A DNA stretch of 64,000 nucleotides from Sphingobacteriales bacterium. GTDB taxonomy: Bacteria > Bacteroidota > Bacteroidia > Chitinophagales > Chitinophagaceae. The notes below the pieces were generated by a model. That model saw only the letters and a list, made by a program, of their open reading frames with translations, was not told the DNA's origin and did not search any database. The DNA lies in the NCBI GenBank assembly GCA_016235125.1, contig JACRLZ010000002.1, positions 496,001 through 560,000 on the forward strand, written 5' to 3'. A program made the position numbers and the translations under genes. Positions within the stretch are counted from its first letter, which is position 1. Every line of letters starts with the position of its first letter. This document shows positions 25,434-33,861 of this stretch, in pieces.

Positions 25434-26321
25434 TCAGAAGATTAACGTTCCCTTATTCAGCGATGCGTTGCCCTGGAGGCCGCCGCAGTGAATAACCAGC
25501 ACACGGCTTCCTGCAGGGAAATGATTCTGCCTGGCAAGATCATGAATGCCGTAAAACAATTTTCCTGTATAAACAAAATCAGTGGGGATGGAAGTCAACC
25601 TGTAAAATTCATTCATAAAATTTATGAGAGTTGAGGTAAGCTTGGCATATCCGCCGAAATGATAATCGTGGGCTACAGAAAAATCTCCTTTTACATCAGG
25701 CAGCAGATTCCTGATACTTTGCTCAGCGCCGAAATTATTTTTCAGCACACTGATTGCAATAATTTTTCTTTTACCACCCGCCCTCACAATTCCTGCCGCC
25801 ATGGTTCCGGTGCCGCAGGCACAACATATATGTGTATAATTTTCCGGATCGCAGAACCCGAGCATACCGGCTGCACCTTCAGCTCCTTTAATTCCATAGC
25901 CGCCTTCATTTATCACATAGCAATCATCAGTAACAATATTATCCGGAATACTTTTGTGCTGATAATCCTGACGGCTGATGAAAACAAGTTTCATCCCCAA
26001 CACTCTTGCGTCATTTAATGTTGCAGAATAGTTAGCAGGTTCTTCGCCTCTTATAATACCAGTTGAACGAAAGCCATATAACTTACAGGCAGCAGCGGTT
26101 GCCACGATATGATTCGACCATGCTCCTCCAAATGTCACAATCCTTTTCTTGCCCAGACTTTTTGCCTCTTCAAGGTAATAACGGAGTTTAAACCATTTAT
26201 TGCCGGAAATAACGGGATGAATCTTATCGCAACGGAGCACATCTACTATAATATCTTTTCCGTCGAATAAAGGCGGGGTCACCCGGTCTATTGAAATGTT
26301 TTTTAGTTGTATATCTTCCAT
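25434..26321 (-). CDS. PLP-dependent ACC deaminase/D-cysteine desulfhydrase family enzyme
   Basis: A 295-residue fold-type II PLP enzyme. The PLP lysine lies in SGNKWFKLRYYL (about 40-51), followed by TFGGAWSNHIVATAAACKLYG, a phosphate-binding glycine region (CCACGTGTMAAGIV) and a C-terminal VLVIHCGGLQGN. Members degrade 1-aminocyclopropane-1-carboxylate or D-cysteine; which substrate applies here cannot be read from the motifs. It is alone, divergent from the nucleotidyltransferase gene. Confidence 0.88.
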   Translation of the reverse strand: MEDIQLKNISIDRVTPPLFDGKDIIVDVLRCDKIHPVISGNKWFKLRYYLEEAKSLGKKRIVTFGGAWSNHIVATAAACKLYGFRSTGIIRGEEPANYSATLNDARVLGMKLVFISRQDYQHKSIPDNIVTDDCYVINEGGYGIKGAEGAAGMLGFCDPENYTHICCACGTGTMAAGIVRAGGKRKIIAISVLKNNFGAEQSIRNLLPDVKGDFSVAHDYHFGGYAKLTSTLINFMNEFYRLTSIPTDFVYTGKLFYGIHDLARQNHFPAGSRVLVIHCGGLQGNASLNKGTLIF

Positions 26322-26379
26322 TAAAACGAAATAAAAAGCATGGCGAATTTAGTTTAATTTCGCCCCGCAATTTTTATGT

Positions 26380-27276
26380 ATGAAACCTACACTGGTAATT
26401 CTGGCTGCAGGCATGGCCTCAAGATATGGAAGTATGAAACAGGTGCAGGGCTTTGGCCCCACCGGCGAAACCATTATGGACTATTCCATCTTCGATGCAA
26501 TTCGTGCTGGTTTTGGAAAAGTTGTTTTCATTATCAGGGAACAATATGCTGATAATTTCAAATCCATTTTTGAACCGAAGTTGAAAGGAAGAATTGCAAC
26601 TGAATATGTTTATCAGGAATTAAGTATGCACACAGAGGGATTTGATTTTCCCAGGGAAAGAACCAAACCATGGGGAACTGCACATGCAGTTCTTTGTGCC
26701 AGGGAAGCAGTAAAGGAACCTTTCGGAGTTATCAATGCCGATGATTTTTACGGACGAAACGCTTTCGAAAATGCAGTAGCTTTTTTGAATGTAGGTTGCA
26801 ATGAAAAAAATTATGCGATAATAGGTTATGATCTTTTAAAGACCCTGTCAGAACATGGAACAGTGAACAGGGGTGTATGCACATTGGATCATAATGGCAA
26901 TCTTGCTGCAGTTACAGAACGTATCAATATCTCCGGAATGGACGGCAGGATAATTTGTGAGGATGGTCTTGAACCTAAGGAACTGGCTTTGAACACAAAA
27001 GTGTCAATGAACTTTTGGTGTTTTGACATTTCTTATTTCAATTATACGCAAAAACTATTTGGATATTTTTTACAAAAACACGGACAGGAATTAAAATCTG
27101 AATTTTTTATTCCGCTGGTTGCCGATCAATTTATCAAAGAAGGGGGCAGGGTGGAAGTCATACCCACCACATCATCATGGTTTGGGGTAACGTATAAGGA
27201 AGATGCGCCGTTTGTGGAGCAAAGCCTGAAACAACTTATTAATAGTGGAGAATATCCGGAAAGACTTTGGACTTAA
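26380..27276 (+). CDS. Sugar-phosphate nucleotidyltransferase family protein
   Basis: A 298-residue NTP-transferase with the N-terminal nucleotide loop LVILAAGMASRYGSMKQV and the metal-binding INADDFYG. The middle GTAHAVLCAREAV and SMNFWCFD match glycosyltransferase-A-type nucleotidyltransferases. It probably activates a sugar or related phosphate for polymer or lipid synthesis, but substrate and nucleotide are unknown. It has its own terminator. Confidence 0.85.
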   Translation: MKPTLVILAAGMASRYGSMKQVQGFGPTGETIMDYSIFDAIRAGFGKVVFIIREQYADNFKSIFEPKLKGRIATEYVYQELSMHTEGFDFPRERTKPWGTAHAVLCAREAVKEPFGVINADDFYGRNAFENAVAFLNVGCNEKNYAIIGYDLLKTLSEHGTVNRGVCTLDHNGNLAAVTERINISGMDGRIICEDGLEPKELALNTKVSMNFWCFDISYFNYTQKLFGYFLQKHGQELKSEFFIPLVADQFIKEGGRVEVIPTTSSWFGVTYKEDAPFVEQSLKQLINSGEYPERLWT

Positions 27277-27282
27277 AAAAGA

Positions 27283-27312
27283 AACTGCCAGCCATGTGGC
27301 CGGCAGTTTTTT
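27283..27312 (+). terminator. Rho-independent terminator
   Basis: AACTGCCAGCC and GGCCGGCAGTT pair with one mismatch around an ATGT loop and are followed by six T. Confidence 0.92.
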
Positions 27313-27331
27313 CATCAGGGTTTTGAATTCA

Positions 27332-28441
27332 TCAATCTCCTTTTACCATAAATACATAGTCCTGTATTTTATTTACCTGTTGCACCCTATCCATTCCCCG
27401 AACGGATGAACTGGAATTGATTTTTATTTTTTGGTAAGAAGTATCTTTTTTCAATTCTTCAATTGCCTGGTAAATGTATTTTGACTGGATAGCAAACACG
27501 GCACCTTCCGCCTGCACCTCTTTGGTGCTTAAAATACCTATCACTTCACCATTATGATTGAAAACCGGGCCGCCACTGTTACCGGGATTAGCCGCAACAG
27601 CGATCTGGCAGCTGAGAGTATCGCCATTAAAGCCGGTCGGGGCACTCAAATAGCCTTCTCCATAAACTATCTCATCATTTCTTGGGAAACCAAGTGTGTA
27701 AATAGGCTCGGCGATATCTGTTTTGGCTTTACGAATGCCATAGGGTATATAGGAAATAGGTTTGAAATCTGCGTCTTCAATCTTTAATATGGCAACATCT
27801 TTTGCCAGGTCAAGCTGTACAACCTTTACACGAAACTGTTCCCCTTTATTATTCTGTATATAAACGTTTTTGGAATTTTTTACAACATGTGAATTGGTCA
27901 CAAGGTAACCTTTGCCATCAATCAAAAAACCTGTTCCGTTATAGCGGGCCGGCGTATTGATGACCGGCTTTGTAGATTTTTTGTCAACTTTATCAATTTT
28001 TGTATCCAATTGTTTTGTTCTTGCATCGAGATTATTCACTTGGTTCACCAGTTCTCTTACTTTGGCGCTTTCAGCTTTGGGTGAAAGATAATTAACAAGC
28101 ATGGTCACAGTAATGGTAGTGATGCCGGCAATACTGGCAGCGATGGCTGCCACTCTTTTGTACCGCTTCCACAGATAAACTACTTTAGCCTTTCCTTTCA
28201 GTTTCATTGAATCAATCTTACCCTGTTCAGTAAGATCGGTATGCAGTTCATTCAGGGTTGAACTGAGTTCTTTTCTTTCGCCAAAATGATTCAGTTGCTG
28301 AAGAAATAAAGTATGCTCTACCACCAGTTGATCGATTTCTGCATTGGTCTTGCGGAGGTTTTCAAAATGCAGTCTTTCATCCGGTCTCATTTCGCCCCGG
28401 ATATATCTTTCAACGGTATCTAATATTTTAATATCATCCAT
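27332..28441 (-). CDS. Anti-sigma-like membrane protein fused to a trypsin-like (S1C/DegP-type) protease
   Basis: The 369-residue protein has an N-terminal cytoplasmic helical domain (about 1-80, VERYIRGEMRPDERLHFENL) like anti-sigma factors. A basic stretch, one membrane segment (about 96-117) and a coiled coil (about 125-155) follow. The protease domain (about 165-330) has the full triad: His185 (NSHVV), Asp215 (KDVAIL) and Ser289 (GNSGGP). No PDZ domain follows. I chose ATG 28441; a GTG at 28444 is possible. The start overlaps the sigma-factor stop by 8 bases, so the two are translationally linked. I infer regulated control of the sigma factor; this is unproven. Confidence 0.85.
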   Translation of the reverse strand: MDDIKILDTVERYIRGEMRPDERLHFENLRKTNAEIDQLVVEHTLFLQQLNHFGERKELSSTLNELHTDLTEQGKIDSMKLKGKAKVVYLWKRYKRVAAIAASIAGITTITVTMLVNYLSPKAESAKVRELVNQVNNLDARTKQLDTKIDKVDKKSTKPVINTPARYNGTGFLIDGKGYLVTNSHVVKNSKNVYIQNNKGEQFRVKVVQLDLAKDVAILKIEDADFKPISYIPYGIRKAKTDIAEPIYTLGFPRNDEIVYGEGYLSAPTGFNGDTLSCQIAVAANPGNSGGPVFNHNGEVIGILSTKEVQAEGAVFAIQSKYIYQAIEELKKDTSYQKIKINSSSSVRGMDRVQQVNKIQDYVFMVKGD

Positions 28442-29009
28442 CACTGTTGCCGTTTTTATAATTTGTAAAAAATATTTTTTTCAGCCTCATCAGGCACTTG
28501 TACTTCTGGTTTTTGGCATTTTCCGCATTCGTGTAGCCAAACCGGGCCGCTATTTCCTGCATGCTTTGTTTTTGCAGGTAAAAAGCCTCAATCAGGCTTT
28601 TGCAGGGTTCGCCAAGATGATTGATAGCATTTTCCATCATTTCAAACTCAGCATTTCTTTGTTCATGCCCTGCCAGTTCATCTTCCACAGGCACCACAGG
28701 TTCCATACTATCACCTGCAGTTGAAAAGCGGTTTTGCTGTTGTAATCTCTTAAGCCACAATCGCCGGGATATGGAATAAACAAAGGTTTTTATCTGGCAA
28801 TTGAGCTCAAAAGAGCCGGACCTGGCCTTTTCATAAAGAACTATCATGGTTTCCTGAAAGATATCCTTTGCATCATCGGCAGAGCCATTGTTGTTGATTA
28901 CCAGGCTTTGAACCATGTTAAAGTTGTCCCGGTAAATGCTTTCAATTGCCTTTCTGTCGCTGGCGGCTAATCCTTCCAATAAGGTCTTTTCGTTATTCTC
29001 TTGGGTCAC
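28434..29009 (-). CDS. ECF-type RNA polymerase sigma factor
   Basis: A 191-residue sigma-70-family factor of the extracytoplasmic function type. Region 2 (about 25-90) contains ADDAKDIFQETMIVLYEKA and IKTFVYSISRRLWLKRLQ. Region 4 (about 130-185) is a helix-turn-helix, SLIEAFYLQKQSMQEIAARFGYTNAENAKNQKYKCLMRLKKIF. It directs RNA polymerase to a stress or envelope regulon that cannot be named. The gene for a membrane protein with an anti-sigma-like N-terminus and a protease domain follows with overlap, the usual layout of an ECF sigma/anti-sigma pair. Confidence 0.93.
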   Translation of the reverse strand: MTQENNEKTLLEGLAASDRKAIESIYRDNFNMVQSLVINNNGSADDAKDIFQETMIVLYEKARSGSFELNCQIKTFVYSISRRLWLKRLQQQNRFSTAGDSMEPVVPVEDELAGHEQRNAEFEMMENAINHLGEPCKSLIEAFYLQKQSMQEIAARFGYTNAENAKNQKYKCLMRLKKIFFTNYKNGNSDG

Positions 29010-29144
29010 AATTCCATTGTTTAATACTGGATTTTAAAAATAGTAACCCCCGATGAAAAAAAAAATTTAAAAATCCGGGTTACCTTTTTGCATTTCGGGA
29101 ATAAACAGCGAAATATTTCAAAAACAATCCAAAAATTTCAACAA

Positions 29145-29330
29145 ATGAAAAAGTTTTTTGCAATTGCATTGATCGCAGTTTCAGTAGTTGCCTGCAACAA
29201 CAGCGGTGACAAAAAAGAAGGTGAAAACAAAGACACGACAAAAACAGAAACTCCTACTACACCTACAGAGGACACTACGAAGCCTGCAACGGATACTACA
29301 AAGCCGGCCACTGACAGCACGAAGATGTAA
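29145..29330 (+). CDS. Small Thr/Lys-rich lipoprotein
   Basis: A 61-residue precursor starting at ATG 29145. The signal ends in SVVAC with the lipidated Cys at about 17. The mature part is a charged low-complexity tail with a repeated DTTKPAT unit. Such short lipoproteins are common in Bacteroidota and have no assigned role. A longer frame starting at 29088 would put 19 odd residues ahead of the signal, so I reject it. A terminator follows. Confidence 0.7.
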   Translation: MKKFFAIALIAVSVVACNNSGDKKEGENKDTTKTETPTTPTEDTTKPATDTTKPATDSTKM

Positions 29331-29357
29331 GATTTTCATATGGCAAGCAATCGTTAG

Positions 29358-29387
29358 AGGCCTTCCTGTTCCCAGGAGGGCTTTTTT
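29358..29387 (+). terminator. Rho-independent terminator
   Basis: AGGCCTTCCTG and CAGGAGGGCT pair with one bulged base and a wobble around a 4-base loop, then six T follow. Confidence 0.85.
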
Positions 29388-29408
29388 ATTTTCTTAGTTG
29401 GTAAAGGC

Positions 29409-29416
29409 TACCTTTG
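29409..29416 (+). promoter_or_regulatory. -7 element of the DEAD-box helicase gene
   Basis: TACCTTTG matches TAnnTTTG, about 22 bases before GTG 29439. No correctly spaced -33 TTG is seen. Confidence 0.5.
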
Positions 29417-29438
29417 CCGCCCATCAAACTATACATCA

Positions 29439-31082
29439 GTGAACCAATTTGAGGCATTAGGAATTGAGGAAGGCCTGCTTCATTCAATCAAAATTTTAGG
29501 CTTTACACAGCCTACTCCCATTCAGGAAAAGGCAATTCCTGTTTTATTACAGGGCACAAAGGATTTTATCGGGCTTGCCCAAACCGGCACAGGTAAAACG
29601 GCTGCTTTCGGGCTACCGCTTTTGCAGCTTATCAATAAACAAGACAGATTTCCACAGGCATTGATTGTTTGCCCGACCAGAGAATTATGTCTCCAGATAA
29701 CCAGTGACCTGAACAGTTTCAAAAATAAAAAAGAGCATATTGCTGTTACTGCGGTTTATGGGGGAACTTCCATTACTATGCAGATAAGAGACCTGAAAAA
29801 AGGCACTCATATCGTGGTAGCTACGCCGGGTCGTTTGATTGATTTGATAGAAAGAAAAGCTATCAAACTGGAAAAGATACATTATGTAGTATTGGATGAA
29901 GCAGATGAAATGCTGAATATGGGATTTAAAGATGATATCGAATTCATCTTGAAGAACACACCCAATCGTCAAAGCACCTGGCTTTTCAGCGCTACCATGC
30001 CTCCTGAAATAAGACAAGTGAGCAAGCGGTACATGGACAAACCTTTTGAGATCACCATCGGAAAGACCAATGCAGGAGCGGCCAATATTGATCACCAGTA
30101 TTATGCCACACAACACCACAACAGGTACGAAGTTTTAAAACGCATCATAGATTTCAATCCCGGTATTTACGGAATTGTATTTGCCCGCACCAAGGCGGAT
30201 ACACAAGCCATAGCAGAGAAACTGACAAGGGAAGGCTATGATATTGATGCCATACACGGTGACCTGACACAGCAGCAGCGGGATAAGGTAATGGGGCTTT
30301 TCAGGGATAAAAGCATACAGCTATTGATTGCTACAGATGTGGCTGCAAGGGGGATTGATGTACAGGGAATCACTCATGTTATCAATTATGAATTGCCGGA
30401 CGATACGGAAGTTTATACCCACCGAAGCGGAAGAACAGGAAGGGCGGGAAGAAGCGGCGTTTCCATTTCTATTGTTACACCAAAAGAAGTTTATCGCTTA
30501 CGACAGATTGAACGGCTTGTGAAAACTCAGTTTCATAAAATGGATATACCTGCCGGTAAAGACGTTTGCCGCAAACAGTTTTTTCATTTTATAGACAAAA
30601 TGCTGCAGGCGGATATCAGCCATGGCGAGTATGAAACATACCTGCCTGTGTTAAAGGAAAAGTTTGCCGAGGTAGCAAAGGAAGAAATATTACAGAAAGT
30701 AGCGGCATTGGAATTTGATCGTTTCCTGAAATACTATGAAAATGCTGCGGACCTGAATATCCGGGAAGAAAGAAGGGGCGAACGCCGTACCGAGAGAACT
30801 GAAAGATCAACACACCGTGACACAAAAGGAAGAAACTTCAGTGGTGGCGGAAATTATCAGCGGCTTTTTGTGAACCTCGGAACCAAAGACGGTTTTTACA
30901 AGGCCAGTTTTCTTCAGTTTATTCTTGACATGAGTGATTTGAGAAAAGATACGCTTGGCAAAATTGATATGAAGGAAATGAACAGCTGGGTGGAAGTGGA
31001 GGCAGGCTCGGCCAAAAAGATGATAAAGGCGATTGATGGGAAGAACTACAGGGGTAGAAAGATCAGGATGAATCCGGCCTGA
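29439..31082 (+). CDS. DEAD-box RNA helicase with DbpA-like C-terminal domain
   Basis: This 547-residue ATP-dependent RNA helicase carries the full motif set: Q motif FTQPTPIQEKAIP, AQTGTGKT, PTRELC, DEAD in VLDEADEM, FSATMP and HRSGRTGRAG. After an R/E-rich linker (about 435-460), the last 80 residues (QRLFVNLGTKDGFYKASFLQ to YRGRKIRMNPA) form a DbpA/RRM-like RNA-binding domain, as in DeaD/CsdA proteins of ribosome assembly and cold adaptation. Translation begins at GTG 29439, after a -7 element. It is probably monocistronic. Confidence 0.95.
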   Translation: MNQFEALGIEEGLLHSIKILGFTQPTPIQEKAIPVLLQGTKDFIGLAQTGTGKTAAFGLPLLQLINKQDRFPQALIVCPTRELCLQITSDLNSFKNKKEHIAVTAVYGGTSITMQIRDLKKGTHIVVATPGRLIDLIERKAIKLEKIHYVVLDEADEMLNMGFKDDIEFILKNTPNRQSTWLFSATMPPEIRQVSKRYMDKPFEITIGKTNAGAANIDHQYYATQHHNRYEVLKRIIDFNPGIYGIVFARTKADTQAIAEKLTREGYDIDAIHGDLTQQQRDKVMGLFRDKSIQLLIATDVAARGIDVQGITHVINYELPDDTEVYTHRSGRTGRAGRSGVSISIVTPKEVYRLRQIERLVKTQFHKMDIPAGKDVCRKQFFHFIDKMLQADISHGEYETYLPVLKEKFAEVAKEEILQKVAALEFDRFLKYYENAADLNIREERRGERRTERTERSTHRDTKGRNFSGGGNYQRLFVNLGTKDGFYKASFLQFILDMSDLRKDTLGKIDMKEMNSWVEVEAGSAKKMIKAIDGKNYRGRKIRMNPA

Positions 31083-31144
31083 GCATATTGTTTTTATATA
31101 ATGAAGTCGGGCAGGCCCGCCTGAAAAAATAATTGCAGAAGCTG

Positions 31145-31175
31145 TTGGATTTCACAGATGTAAAAACTACATTTG
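31145..31175 (+). promoter_or_regulatory. Promoter of the aromatic operon leader
   Basis: TTG (31145-31147), 20 bases, then TACATTTG (31168-31175) match TTG-N17-23-TAnnTTTG perfectly. The start should fall near 31182, giving a leader of about 150 bases before tyrA. Confidence 0.7.
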
Positions 31176-31192
31176 ATTCATGACCTGCTCAA

Positions 31193-31315
31193 ATGCATAT
31201 TACGGATATTATTACCCTTTTAAGAAGGGGCCGGTACGCATTTGTTGACAACAAGGAAAAACAACTAAAAATCAACATAAGAGATCCCGGTCGCAAAGGC
31301 CGGGATTTTTTTTGA
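31193..31315 (+). CDS. Possible leader peptide upstream of tyrA
   Basis: A 40-codon frame beginning at ATG 31193 opens about 11 bases after the predicted transcription start. It contains a TAC-GCA-TTT (Tyr-Ala-Phe) stretch at 31235-31243 and ends with TTT-TTT-TGA in the T-tract of the terminator, so its 3' part covers the whole hairpin. It has few aromatic codons for a classical leader, and expression is unproven. Confidence 0.35.
   Translation: MHITDIITLLRRGRYAFVDNKEKQLKINIRDPGRKGRDFF
31284..31313 (+). terminator. Terminator inside the tyrA leader (candidate attenuator)
   Basis: ATCCCGG and CCGGGAT arms flank a 9-base loop and are followed by eight T, ending 18 bases before the tyrA ATG. 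Upstream GGCCGG (31229-31234) can pair with the left-arm CCGGTC (one wobble), and CCCTT (31215-31219) with AAGGG, so alternative folds exist. Lying between promoter and first gene, it suits premature termination control. Confidence 0.65.
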
Positions 31316-31330
31316 CCAAAATCTAAACAC

Positions 31331-32185
31331 ATGAATTCAGAAAGAAAAATGATAACCATTGTGGGTGTCGGACTGATCGGAGGGTCATTGGCCATTCGCC
31401 TGCATGAAAAAAAACTTTGTACAAAACTGATAGGAGTGGAGGCGAATCCCGAACATGCAAAACAGGCGCTGGAACTTGAACTGGTGGATGAGATATTGCC
31501 GCTTGACGAAGCCATTGACCAATCCGGTGTTATTATACTGGCTTTGCCGGTTGATGTAATGACCAATATACTGCTGGTTGTTCTTGATAAAGTAAAGGAT
31601 CAGATAGTGATGGATGTTGGTTCAACTAAAGATTTGCTGATTAAAACCGTGGCTAAGCATCCCCGGCGGGGCAGGTTTGTAGCCACCCATCCTATGTGGG
31701 GTACTGAATATAACGGACCGAAGTCAGCAGTGAAGAATGCTTTTGAAAATAAAGTGGTGGTGCTGTGCAACCCAGAGGAAAGTGATGCAGATGCCCGGCA
31801 ATGGGTTGCCGGCATGTATGAGAAGATCGGGATGCAGGTTTTGGAGATGGAGGCGAAGGCGCATGACCTTCATGCTGCGTATGTAAGTCATATTTCTCAT
31901 GTCACTTCATTTGCATTAGCAAATACGGTTTTGGAAAAAGAAAAAGAAGATGAAGCGATCTTTGCCATGGCAAGTTCAGGTTTTGAGAGTACGGTTCGTC
32001 TTGCCAAAAGTCATCCGGCGATGTGGGTTCCGATATTTTTGCAGAATAAGGAAAATGTACTCGATGTATTGAAAGAACATATCACTCAACTTAAAAGATT
32101 CAAAGAGTGTCTGGAGAATGATGATGAAGAATATCTGAAAAGACTGATTGAAGAGGCTAACAGGATCAAAAAAATACTCAAGTAA
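31331..32185 (+). CDS. tyrA: Prephenate dehydrogenase
   Basis: TyrA oxidatively decarboxylates prephenate to 4-hydroxyphenylpyruvate in tyrosine synthesis. The 284 residues begin with a Rossmann motif, ITIVGVGLIGGSLA, and contain VMDVGSTKDLL, ATHPMWGTEYNGP, and the catalytic-region AYVSHISHVTSFALA. No ACT domain is present. It is the first gene behind the leader; its stop overlaps the next ATG by one base. Confidence 0.93.
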   Translation: MNSERKMITIVGVGLIGGSLAIRLHEKKLCTKLIGVEANPEHAKQALELELVDEILPLDEAIDQSGVIILALPVDVMTNILLVVLDKVKDQIVMDVGSTKDLLIKTVAKHPRRGRFVATHPMWGTEYNGPKSAVKNAFENKVVVLCNPEESDADARQWVAGMYEKIGMQVLEMEAKAHDLHAAYVSHISHVTSFALANTVLEKEKEDEAIFAMASSGFESTVRLAKSHPAMWVPIFLQNKENVLDVLKEHITQLKRFKECLENDDEEYLKRLIEEANRIKKILK

Positions 32186-32712
32186 TGTTTTTTATTAAAA
32201 ACAGGGATAAACTTTTGAGCGTTGCAGCCGTAATTACATTTCTCATTGCAGGAATTAATGCATTGGAATATTTTTTTGCAGGTAAAAGATATTTGAGTAT
32301 TAACAAGGGAATTGTGAAGAAGGTCAGCAGAGAATATGAAGATGGCAAAAACGGAGAATTGTATTCAAAAACGGCAATTTATCTGACCAGTACCAACCGG
32401 AAATTTTATCTTAGAGACAAAACGAATAGGGGTGCTTATATAGATGTATCCGAGGGGGATACAATTACTATTTATGCCAAAAAAAGAATTCAGTTCTTGT
32501 ATAATTATGAAAAAAGAACAAATATTTATTGTGTTGAAAGAGGTGGCGAAGTTATATTCGATAATCTCAGTATTTGGAAGGCTTCAGCATTTACATATAT
32601 GTTGATTTATGGAGGCTGTTCCTTGCTTTTGCTCATTATGTATCTGGATCAGGTAAAAAATATTTCAATAAGCAATTGGTTCAAGAAGCGATTTTTAAGT
32701 AAACAGCAGTGA
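32185..32712 (+). CDS. Unknown membrane protein in the aromatic operon
   Basis: The 175-residue protein has an N-terminal hydrophobic segment (about 11-30), a soluble middle domain of about 110 residues rich in K, Y and charged strands, and a second hydrophobic segment (about 140-157) followed by a basic tail. I do not recognise it. It overlaps tyrA by one base (TAATG), so it is translated as part of the operon, yet no aromatic-pathway role is evident. It is more AT-rich than its neighbours. Confidence 0.7.
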   Translation: MFFIKNRDKLLSVAAVITFLIAGINALEYFFAGKRYLSINKGIVKKVSREYEDGKNGELYSKTAIYLTSTNRKFYLRDKTNRGAYIDVSEGDTITIYAKKRIQFLYNYEKRTNIYCVERGGEVIFDNLSIWKASAFTYMLIYGGCSLLLLIMYLDQVKNISISNWFKKRFLSKQQ

Positions 32713-32734
32713 TAAATAAATTAATTTTGTAGAA

Positions 32735-33823
32735 ATGCTGATAATAGAAAAGGATATCAAAAGTAAAATTGATCAATTATGGAATAAGCGTCCCCTCATC
32801 ATTAGCGGGCCGTGCAGTGCGGAAACAGAAGAGCAGGTAATGCAAACAGCTCAGCGATTGGCAGCCACAGGAAAAGTGGATATGCTGCGGGCCGGCATCT
32901 GGAAACCAAGGACAAAGCCGGGAATGTTTGAAGGTGTGGGTGCAAAAGGTTTGCCCTGGTTGAAGAAGGCAAAACAACTTACTGGTTTGCCGGTAACTGT
33001 TGAAGTAGCTACGGCCAAACAGGTAGAGGATGCCTTGGCATTTGATGTGGATGTATTATGGATCGGCGCCCGGACCACCGTAAATCCTTTCAGTGTGCAG
33101 GAAGTGGCTGATGCATTAAGGGGAGCAGATGTGCCGGTACTGATCAAAAATCCGGTGAACCCGGATATGGAATTGTGGATTGGCGCTGTGGAAAGAGTGG
33201 CGAGGGCAGGTGTAAAACAGATCGGTTTGATACACCGTGGCTTTACTTCTTACGGAAACACTGAATACCGTAATGCGCCCATGTGGCATCTTGCCATTGA
33301 TATGAAGCTGAGGCATCCCGGTTTACCTTTCATAAATGACCCTTCACATATTTGTGGTCGCCGGGATATTTTATTAGATACGATGCAAAAGGCTATTGAT
33401 CTTGATTACGACGGACTGATCGTGGAAAGCCATATTGACCCAGATAATGCATGGAGCGACGCAAAGCAACAAGTAACACCTGAGCGGCTGGCCGAAATGC
33501 TTGATCTTATCATTTGGAGAAAAGAGGATATTAATTCTGAAGAATATCATGCAGCATTAGAAAAACTACGTCAGCAGATCAATCACCTCGATGATGAACT
33601 GATGCAGATACTGGGTCAGCGGATGAGGGTGGCTGAACAAATAGGTGATTATAAGAGACAGAATAATATAACTATTCTGCAGACCAGCCGCTGGAATGAA
33701 ATTATCGAAAGAGCTTTTCAGAAAGGGGATAAGCTGGGGCTGAGCAAAGAGTTCATTACAAAATATTTTGATGCGGTGCATATGGAAAGTATCAATCATC
33801 AGAAAAAAATTATGGATAGTTAA
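32735..33823 (+). CDS. Bifunctional DAHP synthase/chorismate mutase
   Basis: The 362-residue fusion performs the first step of the shikimate pathway and a late branch step. The N-terminal part (about 1-265) is the type Ibeta DAHP synthase, with ISGPCSAET, RAGIWKPRTKPGMFEGVG, IHRGFTSYG and FINDPSHICGRRD. The C-terminal part (about 270-355) is an AroQ chorismate mutase, EKLRQQINHLDDELMQILGQR. Such fusions are typical in Bacteroidota, and the mutase domain is known in relatives to give feedback control. A TAATTTTG element at 32722-32729 lies just ahead of the ATG but may be chance. Confidence 0.95.
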   Translation: MLIIEKDIKSKIDQLWNKRPLIISGPCSAETEEQVMQTAQRLAATGKVDMLRAGIWKPRTKPGMFEGVGAKGLPWLKKAKQLTGLPVTVEVATAKQVEDALAFDVDVLWIGARTTVNPFSVQEVADALRGADVPVLIKNPVNPDMELWIGAVERVARAGVKQIGLIHRGFTSYGNTEYRNAPMWHLAIDMKLRHPGLPFINDPSHICGRRDILLDTMQKAIDLDYDGLIVESHIDPDNAWSDAKQQVTPERLAEMLDLIIWRKEDINSEEYHAALEKLRQQINHLDDELMQILGQRMRVAEQIGDYKRQNNITILQTSRWNEIIERAFQKGDKLGLSKEFITKYFDAVHMESINHQKKIMDS

Positions 33824-33832
33824 GTCCCCTAA

Positions 33833-33846
33833 CCCCCTGGAGGGGG
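33833..33846. repeat. CCCCCT-GG-AGGGGG palindrome between aroG-CM and aroB
   Basis: The 14-bp palindrome lies in the short gap before aroB, preceded by CCCCTAA. It belongs with the C/G-run palindromes found in aroA, aroC and the aroC 3' gap. Confidence 0.75.
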
Positions 33847-33861
33847 AATTAAGAATTATCA

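Noticed and set aside
31083..31144. Terminator directly after the DEAD-box helicase gene
   Set aside because: GGGCAGGCCCGCCTGAAAAAA has only a short GGGC/GCCC-type fold and no T-run; I could not support a stem.
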